Source: Candidatus Aenigmatarchaeota archaeon (GTDB taxonomy: Archaea > Aenigmatarchaeota > Aenigmatarchaeia > GW2011-AR5). From it: a stretch of DNA of 39,311 nucleotides. The translations under genes and the position numbers were made by a program. Shown in pieces: positions 32,936-39,021 of the stretch. Each line of letters begins with the position of its first letter. Position 1 is the stretch's first letter. The stretch spans positions 1-39,311 of the forward strand of contig JACPAG010000003.1 in assembly GCA_016180945.1 (NCBI GenBank), read 5' to 3'. The notes beneath the pieces are model-generated. The model was not told the origin of the DNA and made no database searches. It worked only from the letters and a program-made list of their open reading frames with translations.

Positions 32936-33079
32936 ATGCAGGCAGAAACAGTTATCAAGGCACCGATGTGCTGCAGAACCGAAATGAAAGTCAACATGGT
33001 GCTCGGGAGATTCGTGGAAATGATCTGCCCGAAATGCGGCGATGTCGTCTACGTAAAGAAGACCTCGGTGTTTTGGTAG
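32936..33079 (+). CDS. Small zinc-ribbon protein (47 aa)
   Basis: The short protein reads MQAETVIKAPMCCRTEMKVN, then MVLGRFVEMICPKCGDVVYV and ends KKTSVFW. Two Cys pairs (MCC and CPKC) form a single zinc ribbon. GGTGG lies five bases before the ATG and a TATA-like CTTTATTA is about 35 nt upstream. Small one-domain zinc ribbons are common in archaea and mostly unstudied; a nucleic-acid-binding role is possible. Confidence 0.7.
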   Translation: MQAETVIKAPMCCRTEMKVNMVLGRFVEMICPKCGDVVYVKKTSVFW

Positions 33080-33145
33080 ATAGATAAAAACGGGATTCGC
33101 TTATTGTTCAGGCTATCGATTACTAATTATAAAGTGGTCAGACAT

Positions 33146-33364
33146 ATGCAGAATAAAGCAGAACGGATAACCATCTCCAGAATAGCCAACAAGTACGTTG
33201 CATTCGGCGCGGCAAACCCCCTCGAATCAAAAGAATTGCCTGGACTGTTATCACAGTTAGGCGGCCCGTCTGTCGAGTTAATCCCCGGCTACGGGTTGTC
33301 GGGTCCTGAACAGCATCAAGTGTATGCGGCATCGAGAAACGGTTCTCAGTACAGTGGTAAATAA
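33146..33364 (+). CDS. Small hypothetical protein
   Basis: From MQNKAERITISRIANKYVAF the protein has 72 residues, with an N-terminal strand-helix part and a Gly/Pro-rich tail. No family is recognised. The longer frame from 33104 has no ribosome binding site. The gene lies just before tRNA-Pro on the opposite strand. Support is limited to the open frame, reasonable codon use and position. Confidence 0.4.
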   Translation: MQNKAERITISRIANKYVAFGAANPLESKELPGLLSQLGGPSVELIPGYGLSGPEQHQVYAASRNGSQYSGK

Positions 33365-33395
33365 CAAAGAGGGTTTTCTTTTTCTTTTTTGGGAA

Positions 33396-33468
33396 TGGGC
33401 CCTGGGAGATTTGAACTCCCGTCTCAGCCTCCCGAAGGCCGGATTCTACCAAGTTAAACTAAAGGCCC
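33396..33468 (-). tRNA. tRNA-Pro (anticodon CGG)
   Basis: The 73-nt cloverleaf folds fully. The acceptor GGGCCTT pairs with AGGGCCC, the T-arm is GGGAG-TTCAAAT-CTCCC, and the anticodon stem CGGCC/GGCTG carries the loop TTCGGGA with CGG at 34-36. The D-arm (GTT/AAT) is short and AT-rich. The discriminator is A. No intron is present. CCA is not encoded. Confidence 0.92.
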
Positions 33469-33510
33469 GACGCTTATCATTTTTAAGATGTCTCTATTTA
33501 AGAGTCTTAT

Positions 33511-34071
33511 ATGCTGAACCTAATTTCCATGATTAAGAGGTTCATAGAAGTTGACAACGAACACAAAAGGTATCAGATAAGAACTCTTATGAATCACTTA
33601 ATGGGAAAAATAGGGAAAAACAACCAATTCGACTATTTTGAGTTAAGAAGCTTGAATGATAGGAAAGAGTTAGTCGTAGTGGGGACAAGAAAAGTTCCTG
33701 TCAACAAAATAGTGCCTTTCGACATGACGCATAATCTCGTATGCCCGTACTGTAAAATCAAGTTCTTTGACCTTACAGGAAAAGCTAAAGTTATAGACAT
33801 AAGAAAGTCTGTATGCCCTTTCTACAAGCATACATTCAACGGATTGGATAGAAAGCATTGGAGCATGAAATCTGAGAATTTAGAAGAGCATCTCAGAATG
33901 ATAGAAGCAATGAAGAAGAGCATGAAAAACGGATGGAAGCCTCCGCCAGTAGAACTATATTTTGATACAAAAACTGGACTATACTACAAATTGGAGGGAT
34001 TCAAGAGGATGATTGCGAATATAGAATTGCATAAAAAATCTATTGATGCTATTGTATTTCATAAAAATTAA
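33511..34071 (+). CDS. Hypothetical protein with Cys motif
   Basis: A 186-residue soluble protein with a central CPYC...C set (LVCPYCKIKFFDLTG, SVCPFYKHTFNG) that may hold zinc, helix-rich flanks and a basic overall charge. The frame could start at the third Met (33529, MIKRFIEVDNEHKRY). It is AT-rich like the following membrane gene. No family is recognised; nucleic-acid binding is a guess from the charge and the zinc-type motif. Confidence 0.55.
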   Translation: MLNLISMIKRFIEVDNEHKRYQIRTLMNHLMGKIGKNNQFDYFELRSLNDRKELVVVGTRKVPVNKIVPFDMTHNLVCPYCKIKFFDLTGKAKVIDIRKSVCPFYKHTFNGLDRKHWSMKSENLEEHLRMIEAMKKSMKNGWKPPPVELYFDTKTGLYYKLEGFKRMIANIELHKKSIDAIVFHKN

Positions 34072-34080
34072 ATACAGTAT

Positions 34081-34482
34081 TCAACCAAGAATTAATTTTA
34101 TTAAAAGTTGGGTGTGTCTAACGTATAGGAAAAATCCATAAATAATAAATGATGCTATAGAACCCAATACTACATAAAAATCTTGTACTCCGTATTCTTT
34201 AGCTTTTTTAAGATCACAATGGTACAAGGTTAAAACAACAAATGTAAGTATAAATCCTGTAAGAATGAATATTGAAGAAATTGAAGCAGAAATGAGAATA
34301 AATTTTAATACATCGATATTCAGCAAAAGATACTTACCTTCTAAATGCAATACTAGAGAATAACTGATACCTATAGCAATGAAACTCAATAGCAGAAAAA
34401 TAACTTTGTATAGTATTTGATTTGATATAAGAATCTTTCCTGTAGGTTGTTCCACAACAGAGTATGGTACCTTTTCACCCAT
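34081..34482 (-). CDS. Small membrane protein, unknown
   Basis: A 133-residue protein with three hydrophobic segments (about 25-46, 58-88 and 103-130) and a soluble N-terminal 20 residues. No motif is recognised. It is convergent with the Cys-motif protein gene, with 9 bp between stop codons. It is AT-rich. Confidence 0.55.
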   Translation of the reverse strand: MGEKVPYSVVEQPTGKILISNQILYKVIFLLLSFIAIGISYSLVLHLEGKYLLLNIDVLKFILISASISSIFILTGFILTFVVLTLYHCDLKKAKEYGVQDFYVVLGSIASFIIYGFFLYVRHTQLLIKLILG

Positions 34483-34513
34483 TAATTACTAGATTACTGG
34501 ATAGTTTAAATTT

Positions 34514-35236
34514 CTACACCTTCCTCCCGAAAGTCAAGAAACCCGTATGCCCTAAACCATAGCGGGGATGCGTGTACCCTTTGAAGCTCTTCCAATCCCG
34601 CTGGATGTTTTCCATCGTTCTTACGTTTATAAAATCCAGTTTGTCCATCTCTTTCCGCACCTTTATCTGCTGCTCGATGTGCGGCGAATAGCAGCAGAAC
34701 CATCCGCCTGCTTTCAAAGAGCGATAACATTTCTTGATGAGTTTTTCCGCATCAGGTATGTCTATAGTAATTAAGTCCAGCGTTTTCTCCGTGAATTTTG
34801 CCGCGTCCTTGTTCTTCACTTTCACGTTATCCAGTCCGCAGAATTTTATATTCCTGGCTATGATTTGAGAATTAGGCTTGCTTTTTTCATAAGTAACTAA
34901 AGAGCCATTTGGCGCAACAGCATTGCCGAGGAATAAGGTCAGAAATCCAGAGCCGCCGCCTAAATCCAAACAACGCCACCCATTACTTACTCCAGTTACA
35001 GCGATTATTTGAGCCGCGTCTTTCGGCGTGATTATCTGCGGCCCGCGCTTGCATTTCCTGAGAAAATCAAGAATAGTCGGCTGCACCACAGAGAATTCAT
35101 AACCGAGAGACGATTTTATCTTCCTTCCTATCTTTGCCTTTGTCAGGTCTATTTTTCCATACTGCGAAGAAAACGTTTTCTGGTTCGTATCAACCAAAAA
35201 AGACCTCTGCTTTCCAAGAAGCAATATTAAAGGCAT
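34514..35236 (-). CDS. trmI: tRNA (adenine-N1) methyltransferase, TrmI family
   Basis: This enzyme would methylate N1 of adenine 57/58 in the T-loop of archaeal tRNAs. From MPLILLLGKQRSFLVD the protein has 240 residues. It has an N-terminal small beta domain (residues 1-50), the linker region GPQIITPKDAAQII, motif I CLDLGGGSGFLTLFLG, the acidic VTYEKS, and DLITIDIPDAE and GGWFCCYSP in the catalytic core. This is the TrmI/Gcd14 arrangement; the usual IGPGSGALT is changed to LGGGSGFLT. It is downstream of and close to the small membrane protein gene, likely in one operon. Confidence 0.82.
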   Translation of the reverse strand: MPLILLLGKQRSFLVDTNQKTFSSQYGKIDLTKAKIGRKIKSSLGYEFSVVQPTILDFLRKCKRGPQIITPKDAAQIIAVTGVSNGWRCLDLGGGSGFLTLFLGNAVAPNGSLVTYEKSKPNSQIIARNIKFCGLDNVKVKNKDAAKFTEKTLDLITIDIPDAEKLIKKCYRSLKAGGWFCCYSPHIEQQIKVRKEMDKLDFINVRTMENIQRDWKSFKGYTHPRYGLGHTGFLTFGRKV

Positions 35237-35279
35237 AGCAAATCTTTCGGTGCGAAAGATTAAAAACAAGACATCGATT

Positions 35280-35516
35280 CTAAATTATCCTGAACCCCCG
35301 CAACGCCATAACCAGAAAAACCAGAGCCATGACAGCAGAAATTATTATTGCAATCTTTACCATCTGCGGGTCGTTCCCGAAGCCGAAAGGAATGAACCCG
35401 ATTATCCCGCCGACGCCTACCTTCACATCTTTGCTTCCGAGGGAACCTATAATAACAATAAGAAAACCTATGACGATAAAGGCGATGCCTATCGAAACCA
35501 GGTTGATTTCAGCCAT
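35280..35516 (-). CDS. DUF131-type small membrane protein
   Basis: From MAEINLVSIG (35516) the protein has 78 residues and two transmembrane helices. Between them lies a glycine-rich signature (KVGVGGIIGFIPFGFGND) that matches the archaeal DUF131/TIGR00304 family (GG.I.IGPIPI.FG). The function of the family is not known. A TATA-like TTATAAATAAC lies upstream on the plus strand at 35541 and belongs to the opposite direction. Confidence 0.7.
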   Translation of the reverse strand: MAEINLVSIGIAFIVIGFLIVIIGSLGSKDVKVGVGGIIGFIPFGFGNDPQMVKIAIIISAVMALVFLVMALRGFRII

Positions 35517-35551
35517 ATTAAAGCCTTTTTGCTCAAAGCTTATAAATAACA

Positions 35552-35590
35552 TGGGATACGACTATGTCGCTAAAAGCGACAGAGGGGTAT
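35552..35590 (+). promoter_or_regulatory. Structured leader repeat, orphan copy
   Basis: The fold ATAC-GA-CTATGTCGC...GCGACAGAG-GG-GTAT is identical to the copies at 13318 and 36465 except the tip loop (TAAAA). A TATA-like TTATAAATA lies 10 bp upstream. No gene starts after it; instead 110 nt of structured sequence (including AAGTAAGG/CCTTACTT, about 35624-35673) leads into the rps13 leader. It may be a displaced copy or the start of a long rps13 leader. Confidence 0.6.
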
Positions 35591-35703
35591 GTTTAAAACC
35601 TTTGAGTAAGAATAAGATTTGAAAAAGTAAGGCGTAGTTAGTCATAAAACTATTGGCACTTGTCCTTACTTCTTATGTGACAATCAACTCCGCAAAGCTT
35701 TAG

Positions 35704-35884
35704 AGGAGTAAGGAGCGGAGCGACCAAAAATTACAAGCAAAAGGCAATAGCCTTTTGATGCATCGAAGAACCAAGAGGTTCTTCGAATGTAATCTGGCAA
35801 TCGACTTTCGTGCAGAAACCAGAGGTTTCTGACGAATCCAAGAAAGCTTTGCTTTCTTGTATTTTGCCGGAGCAAAAAGGGGAT
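35704..35884 (+). promoter_or_regulatory. Long structured leader repeat before rps13
   Basis: It begins with GGAGTAAGGAGCGGAGCGACC. Two perfect hairpins follow (35738-35757 and 35764-35785). The leader core starts at 35795: ATC-GA-CTTT ... AAAG-GG-GAT, directly followed by the rps13 ATG. Three more perfect hairpins are inserted in the core loop (35813-35831, 35839-35859 and 35862-35877). The flanking arms CTTT/AAAG are kept, so the insertions respect the base fold. Confidence 0.7.
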
Positions 35885-36445
35885 ATGGAACAAGCTACGA
35901 GAAGGATTGTGAGATTCCTAGCGACAGACTTAGACGGCAATCTGGCCGTCGGCTCGGCCCTCCGCAGGATAAAGGGCGTCAGCCACATGTTCTCGAATGC
36001 AGTATGCATTGCAACCAACATGGATGCCAAGAAAAAGATAGGGACGCTCAACGAAGGCGAGCTGAAGATTCTTGAAAGCGCCATCAAAAATCCGCAGCTG
36101 CCGTCATGGATGCTTAACAGGAAAAAGGACATCGAATCAGGCAAAGACATTCATCTTGTCGGTTCAGACCTCGATCTGCGCAAGCGGGAAGATATAAACT
36201 TCATGAAGCGCATCAGGTGCTACAAGGGCGTGCGGCACGAATTCGGATTGCCCGTGCGCGGCCAGAGGACGAGAAGCTCTTTCAGAACGCAAAAGACGGT
36301 CGGCGTCAGCAAGAAAGGGGCTAAACAAGCCGCTGCGCCGAAAGCCGCAGCACCTGCAGCGCCTAAAACAGCAGCACAGCCAAAAGCAGCTGCCAAGCCA
36401 ACAACCGCGGCACCTGCTGCAAAGCCAGCGCCTGCAAAGAAGTAA
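35885..36445 (+). CDS. rps13: Ribosomal protein uS13
   Basis: This head protein of the small subunit contacts the 50S subunit. Archaeal landmarks are seen: RIVRFLATDLDGN, IKGVSHMFSNA, PSWMLNRKKD, REDINFMKRIRCYKGVRHE and the C-terminal GLPVRGQRTRS. The ATG at 35885 is the correct start; the open frame extends upstream only through the leader. After the conserved core comes a 45-residue Ala/Pro/Lys tail (from about residue 143), longer than in most archaea and low in complexity. Confidence 0.95.
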   Translation: MEQATRRIVRFLATDLDGNLAVGSALRRIKGVSHMFSNAVCIATNMDAKKKIGTLNEGELKILESAIKNPQLPSWMLNRKKDIESGKDIHLVGSDLDLRKREDINFMKRIRCYKGVRHEFGLPVRGQRTRSSFRTQKTVGVSKKGAKQAAAPKAAAPAAPKTAAQPKAAAKPTTAAPAAKPAPAKK

Positions 36446-36464
36446 AAATAAAAATATAATAATA

Positions 36465-36503
36465 TGGCATACGACTATGTCGCTCGGAGCGACAGAGGGG
36501 TAT
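36465..36503 (+). promoter_or_regulatory. Structured leader repeat before rps4
   Basis: The fold is ATAC-GA-CTATGTCGC-TCGGA-GCGACAGAG-GG-GTAT; the start codon of rps4 follows one base later. The arms are the same as in the copies at 13318 and 35552, with a different tip. It lies between rps13 and rps4 inside the operon, so it would act on an internal cistron of the mRNA rather than only as a 5' end. Confidence 0.7.
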
Positions 36504-36504
36504 T

Positions 36505-36999
36505 ATGGGTCATCCTAAAAAACAGCGGAAGAAGTATGAAAAGCCCTTCAAGCCTTTTGACAAGGACAGGATAGAAAAGGAAAAAAAGCTCATGGGCGAA
36601 TACGGGCTTAAAAGAAAGCACGAGATATGGAGGGCTAACAGCATACTGAGGAATTTCCGAAGGCGTGCAAGGGACTTGCAGGCGTCAAGAAACGAACAAA
36701 AAAAAGCAGAGCTTTTGGAAAGGATGAACACGCTTGGCATAACATGCGTGAAACTTGAAGACGTTCTTGATGTCAAGGTTGAAGACATTCTATCAAGAAG
36801 GCTGCAGACGATTATTTTCAAAAAGAATATTGTAAATACGCCGAAGCAGTCACGCCAGCTGATAGTCCACGGCCACGTGCGCATACAGAAGAGAAAAATC
36901 CTGTGGCCAGGCTACATAGTGCCGGCAGGGCTGGAAGATACGATAGAAGTCAGCCCCAAGATGAGGACAAAATTTATTGAAGAAAGCAAAGAAGCATAG
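36505..36999 (+). CDS. rps4: Ribosomal protein uS4
   Basis: A 164-residue primary 16S rRNA-binding protein of the small subunit. It opens with GHPKKQRKKYEKPFKPFDKD, has the archaeal helical core (EIWRANSILRNFRRRARDLQ) and the S4 RNA-binding domain (LSRRLQTIIFKKN, then SRQLIVHGHVRIQKRKI), and ends PKMRTKFIEESKEA. Its stop codon is directly followed by the rps11 start region. Its start lies one base after a structured leader repeat. Confidence 0.95.
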   Translation: MGHPKKQRKKYEKPFKPFDKDRIEKEKKLMGEYGLKRKHEIWRANSILRNFRRRARDLQASRNEQKKAELLERMNTLGITCVKLEDVLDVKVEDILSRRLQTIIFKKNIVNTPKQSRQLIVHGHVRIQKRKILWPGYIVPAGLEDTIEVSPKMRTKFIEESKEA

Positions 37000-37404
37000 G
37001 TGGCTCTTGTGATAATGATAAAGGAAAAGTGGGGGGTCGCGCACGTATTCTCTTCATTAAACAATACTATAATCCATATTACGGATATTACGGGTGCCGA
37101 AACCATTGCCTTTGCATCCGGCGGAATGGTGTCCGACAGGGACATGAACAAGGGGAAGCCGTTTACAGCGCTGAAAGTCGCCAAAAAGGCCGCTGAAAAG
37201 GCGCATGAGCAGGGCATCACAAACCTGCATATCCGCATTCGCGCACCGGGCGGCATCAAGTCAAAAATACCGGGCCACGGCGCCCAGCCGGCAGTGCGAG
37301 CGTTGGCCAGAAGCGGCTTCCGTATAGGCAGCATAGAAGATGTTACGCCTATATCGCATGATTCGTGCAGGAAAAAAGGCGGCAGAAGAGGGCGTAGAGT
37401 TTAG
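37000..37404 (+). CDS. rps11: Ribosomal protein uS11
   Basis: A platform protein of the small subunit. Clear signatures are [30 protein letters not shown], the beta-strand [15 protein letters not shown] and the C-terminal [13 protein letters not shown] then [23 protein letters not shown] at 37000 or 37009 or ATG at 37015 could start it; homologues favour one close to IKEKWG. It directly follows rps4. Confidence 0.95.
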   Translation: MALVIMIKEKWGVAHVFSSLNNTIIHITDITGAETIAFASGGMVSDRDMNKGKPFTALKVAKKAAEKAHEQGITNLHIRIRAPGGIKSKIPGHGAQPAVRALARSGFRIGSIEDVTPISHDSCRKKGGRRGRRV

Positions 37405-37416
37405 TTATTGATTAAT

Positions 37417-38190
37417 ATGATGAACCTGAAAATTCTGGAAAAATCTGACAAAGAAATACGCTTTGTGCTGGAAAATACGGATGCCGGCTTTGCAAACGCT
37501 CTTCGCAGGATAATGATGAACGAAATACCCACAATGGCGATAGAGTTCGTGGAAATGGAAGAGAATACGTCCGGTCTCTTTGATGAAGCCATAGCCCACA
37601 GGTTAGGTTTGATACCGTTGTCTTTTGATTCAAAGCTGTACAATCTTAAGGATGAGTGCAAGTGCGACGGCCGCGGCTGTTCGTCCTGCGAGGTAAAATT
37701 TGCCTTGGAAAAAGAAGGCCCCTGCATCGTCAAGGCCGGCGACATGAAATCCGATGGCGACGTAAAACCGACGGATTCCGATATACCAATCGTTGAACTG
37801 CTCGAGAATCAAAGGCTTAAGTTCGAGGCCACAGCGCAGCTTGGCGTCGGCAAAGACCACGCAAAATGGCAGGCTTCCGTAGCCGGTTACCAGAATGTTC
37901 CTGTCGTTCGGCTGAGCGAGCCAAGCAACAAGATTGTGGATATATGCCCGACTCATGTTTTTGAAAGCAACGGCAAAGTTAAAGTGGCCAGGGAAATGGA
38001 CTGCATCCTCTGCATGAGGTGCGTTGAAATAAGCGACGGCGTTAAAGTTTCAGCCGACGAAAACTCGTTTATATTCAGTGTAGAGTCCGTATGCGGGCTT
38101 AGCTCAAAAGAAATATTGGAACAGTCTTTGGAGCAGCTTGAAAAGAAGGCGGACGCATTCATTTCAGAAACAAAGAAGGCATTGAAATAG
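37417..38190 (+). CDS. rpoD: RNA polymerase subunit D (RpoD/Rpb3 homologue)
   Basis: This assembly subunit, with L, nucleates the archaeal RNA polymerase. It shows the alpha-like motif LENTDAGFANALRRIMMNEI, the Rpb3-type zinc loop CKCDGRGCSSC, and a ferredoxin-like domain with four cysteines, CPTHVF then CILCMRC, enough for one Fe-S cluster. Some archaeal RpoD proteins have two clusters, one or none; this one keeps one site. I start it at the ATG at 37417 (an in-frame TTG precedes it). Stop to next repeat is 79 bp. Confidence 0.95.
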   Translation: MMNLKILEKSDKEIRFVLENTDAGFANALRRIMMNEIPTMAIEFVEMEENTSGLFDEAIAHRLGLIPLSFDSKLYNLKDECKCDGRGCSSCEVKFALEKEGPCIVKAGDMKSDGDVKPTDSDIPIVELLENQRLKFEATAQLGVGKDHAKWQASVAGYQNVPVVRLSEPSNKIVDICPTHVFESNGKVKVAREMDCILCMRCVEISDGVKVSADENSFIFSVESVCGLSSKEILEQSLEQLEKKADAFISETKKALK

Positions 38191-38269
38191 GACCCCGCAA
38201 GTTCTGGATATAAATTTAAAATACCAGTAAATAAAGGTAAAAAGGGAATTGGGTAGAAGGGAAGTAGGG

Positions 38270-38368
38270 TTGATACAAGCGATACCACCAGTCTCGGACT
38301 GGTGGTTCGTGGTGTAAAAAACTTTGTCGTTAATATCAAATGATGCAAGAAGGACTTGCGAGTCCTTC
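38270..38368 (+). repeat. 99-nt interspersed repeat, copy 2 (inverted loop)
   Basis: This unit matches 9161..9259 at 96 of 99 positions. The three differences all lie in the loop of the main hairpin and equal the reverse complement of the other loop (CTCGG against CCGAG). It is followed immediately by the 49-nt right-half module, whose GACAAAGATTTTTCACAC pairs imperfectly with GTGTAAAAAACTTTGTC (38312-38328) inside this unit, giving a larger fold. Confidence 0.85.
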
Positions 38369-38417
38369 AGCTTTGCTCTTTGCGTGTATTGACCGGTGGA
38401 GACAAAGATTTTTCACA
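38369..38417 (+). repeat. 49-nt repeat, copy B of the 'right-half' module
   Basis: This is the same sequence as 51..99 with one mismatch. It is joined to the 99-nt repeat here. It is followed by a perfect 10-bp hairpin (AGAAGGAATC-AGA-GATTCCTTCT, 38420-38442) that ends four bases before the 5' end of tRNA-Leu. Confidence 0.8.
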
Positions 38418-38446
38418 CAAGAAGGAATCAGAGATTCCTTCTGTAT

Positions 38447-38635
38447 GCGGGGGTTCCCGAGGCAACTTTCCAGAAAGTTGCGGAAATGGCCAAAGGGGCA
38501 GGACTTAAGTAAACTTTCTTAAAAAGAAAGTTTAATCAAAGGAAGTGTAAGCTTAAGTGTTGACGGCTTCGGTGCCTATGAAATAAGACATCCTGTGGCT
38601 TAGTGCCTTCAAGAGTTCGAATCTCTTCCCCCGCA
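38447..38635 (+). tRNA. tRNA-Leu (anticodon UAA) with anticodon intron and D-loop hairpin insert
   Basis: The acceptor GCGGGGG pairs with CCCCCGC; the T-arm is AAGAG-TTCGAAT-CTCTT; the variable arm is long; the anticodon stem is CAGGA/TCCTG with TAA at 38506-38508. An 80-nt intron lies at 38510-38589, after position 37. The bulge-helix-bulge is visible: CTTA pairs with TAAG, with three-base bulges AGT and ACA cut after AG and AC. The D-loop holds an extra 25 nt (38462-38486) with a perfect hairpin GCAACTTT/AAAGTTGC. Removing both gives a normal 84-nt tRNA-Leu. A tRNA-Leu before L18e-L13-S9 is also known in Haloarcula. Confidence 0.88.
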
Positions 38636-38676
38636 TCGCATTTATAGTCATGAAAGGAAGTTGAAAAGTGAATTTT

Positions 38677-39021
38677 ATGCCAAAACCTACTGGACCAGAA
38701 AACCCGGAATTGAAGGCGTTGATAGAAAAACTGGAAAAAAGCAAAGACCAGAATTATTTGGCCCTGGCTAGGCATCTTTCAAAGGCCAGAAGAACCAAGA
38801 GCGAGGTAAATCTTGACAAAATAAGCAAGGATGCAAAAGACAACGAAAAAATAGTCGTGCCGTCGAAAGTTCTTGGAAACGGGAATATTTCAAAGCCATT
38901 GGTAATTTATGCATGGCAGTTCTCGAAGTCCGCCAAAGAAAAGATAATTAAAGCAGGCGGGAAGCCGCTGGGCTTGAGTGATTTTCTTAAAGAAAAAACG
39001 GCAGCAAGGATGATTGTATGA
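38677..39021 (+). CDS. rpl18e: Ribosomal protein eL18
   Basis: A large-subunit protein shared by archaea and eukaryotes. The segments KPTGPENPELKALIEKLEKS, RHLSKARRTKSEVNLDKIS, VVPSKVLGNGNISKPLVI and SAKEKIIKAGG are typical. ATG 38677 is preferred; an in-frame GTG lies at 38668. Its stop overlaps the next ATG (ATGA), as expected in the archaeal L18e-L13-S9 operon. Confidence 0.95.
   Translation: MPKPTGPENPELKALIEKLEKSKDQNYLALARHLSKARRTKSEVNLDKISKDAKDNEKIVVPSKVLGNGNISKPLVIYAWQFSKSAKEKIIKAGGKPLGLSDFLKEKTAARMIV

Noticed and set aside
35810..35884. N-terminal extension of uS13 in frame upstream of 35885
   Set aside because: The extra codons lie in the hairpin leader, are not similar to uS13 and the conserved protein begins at MEQATRRIV.
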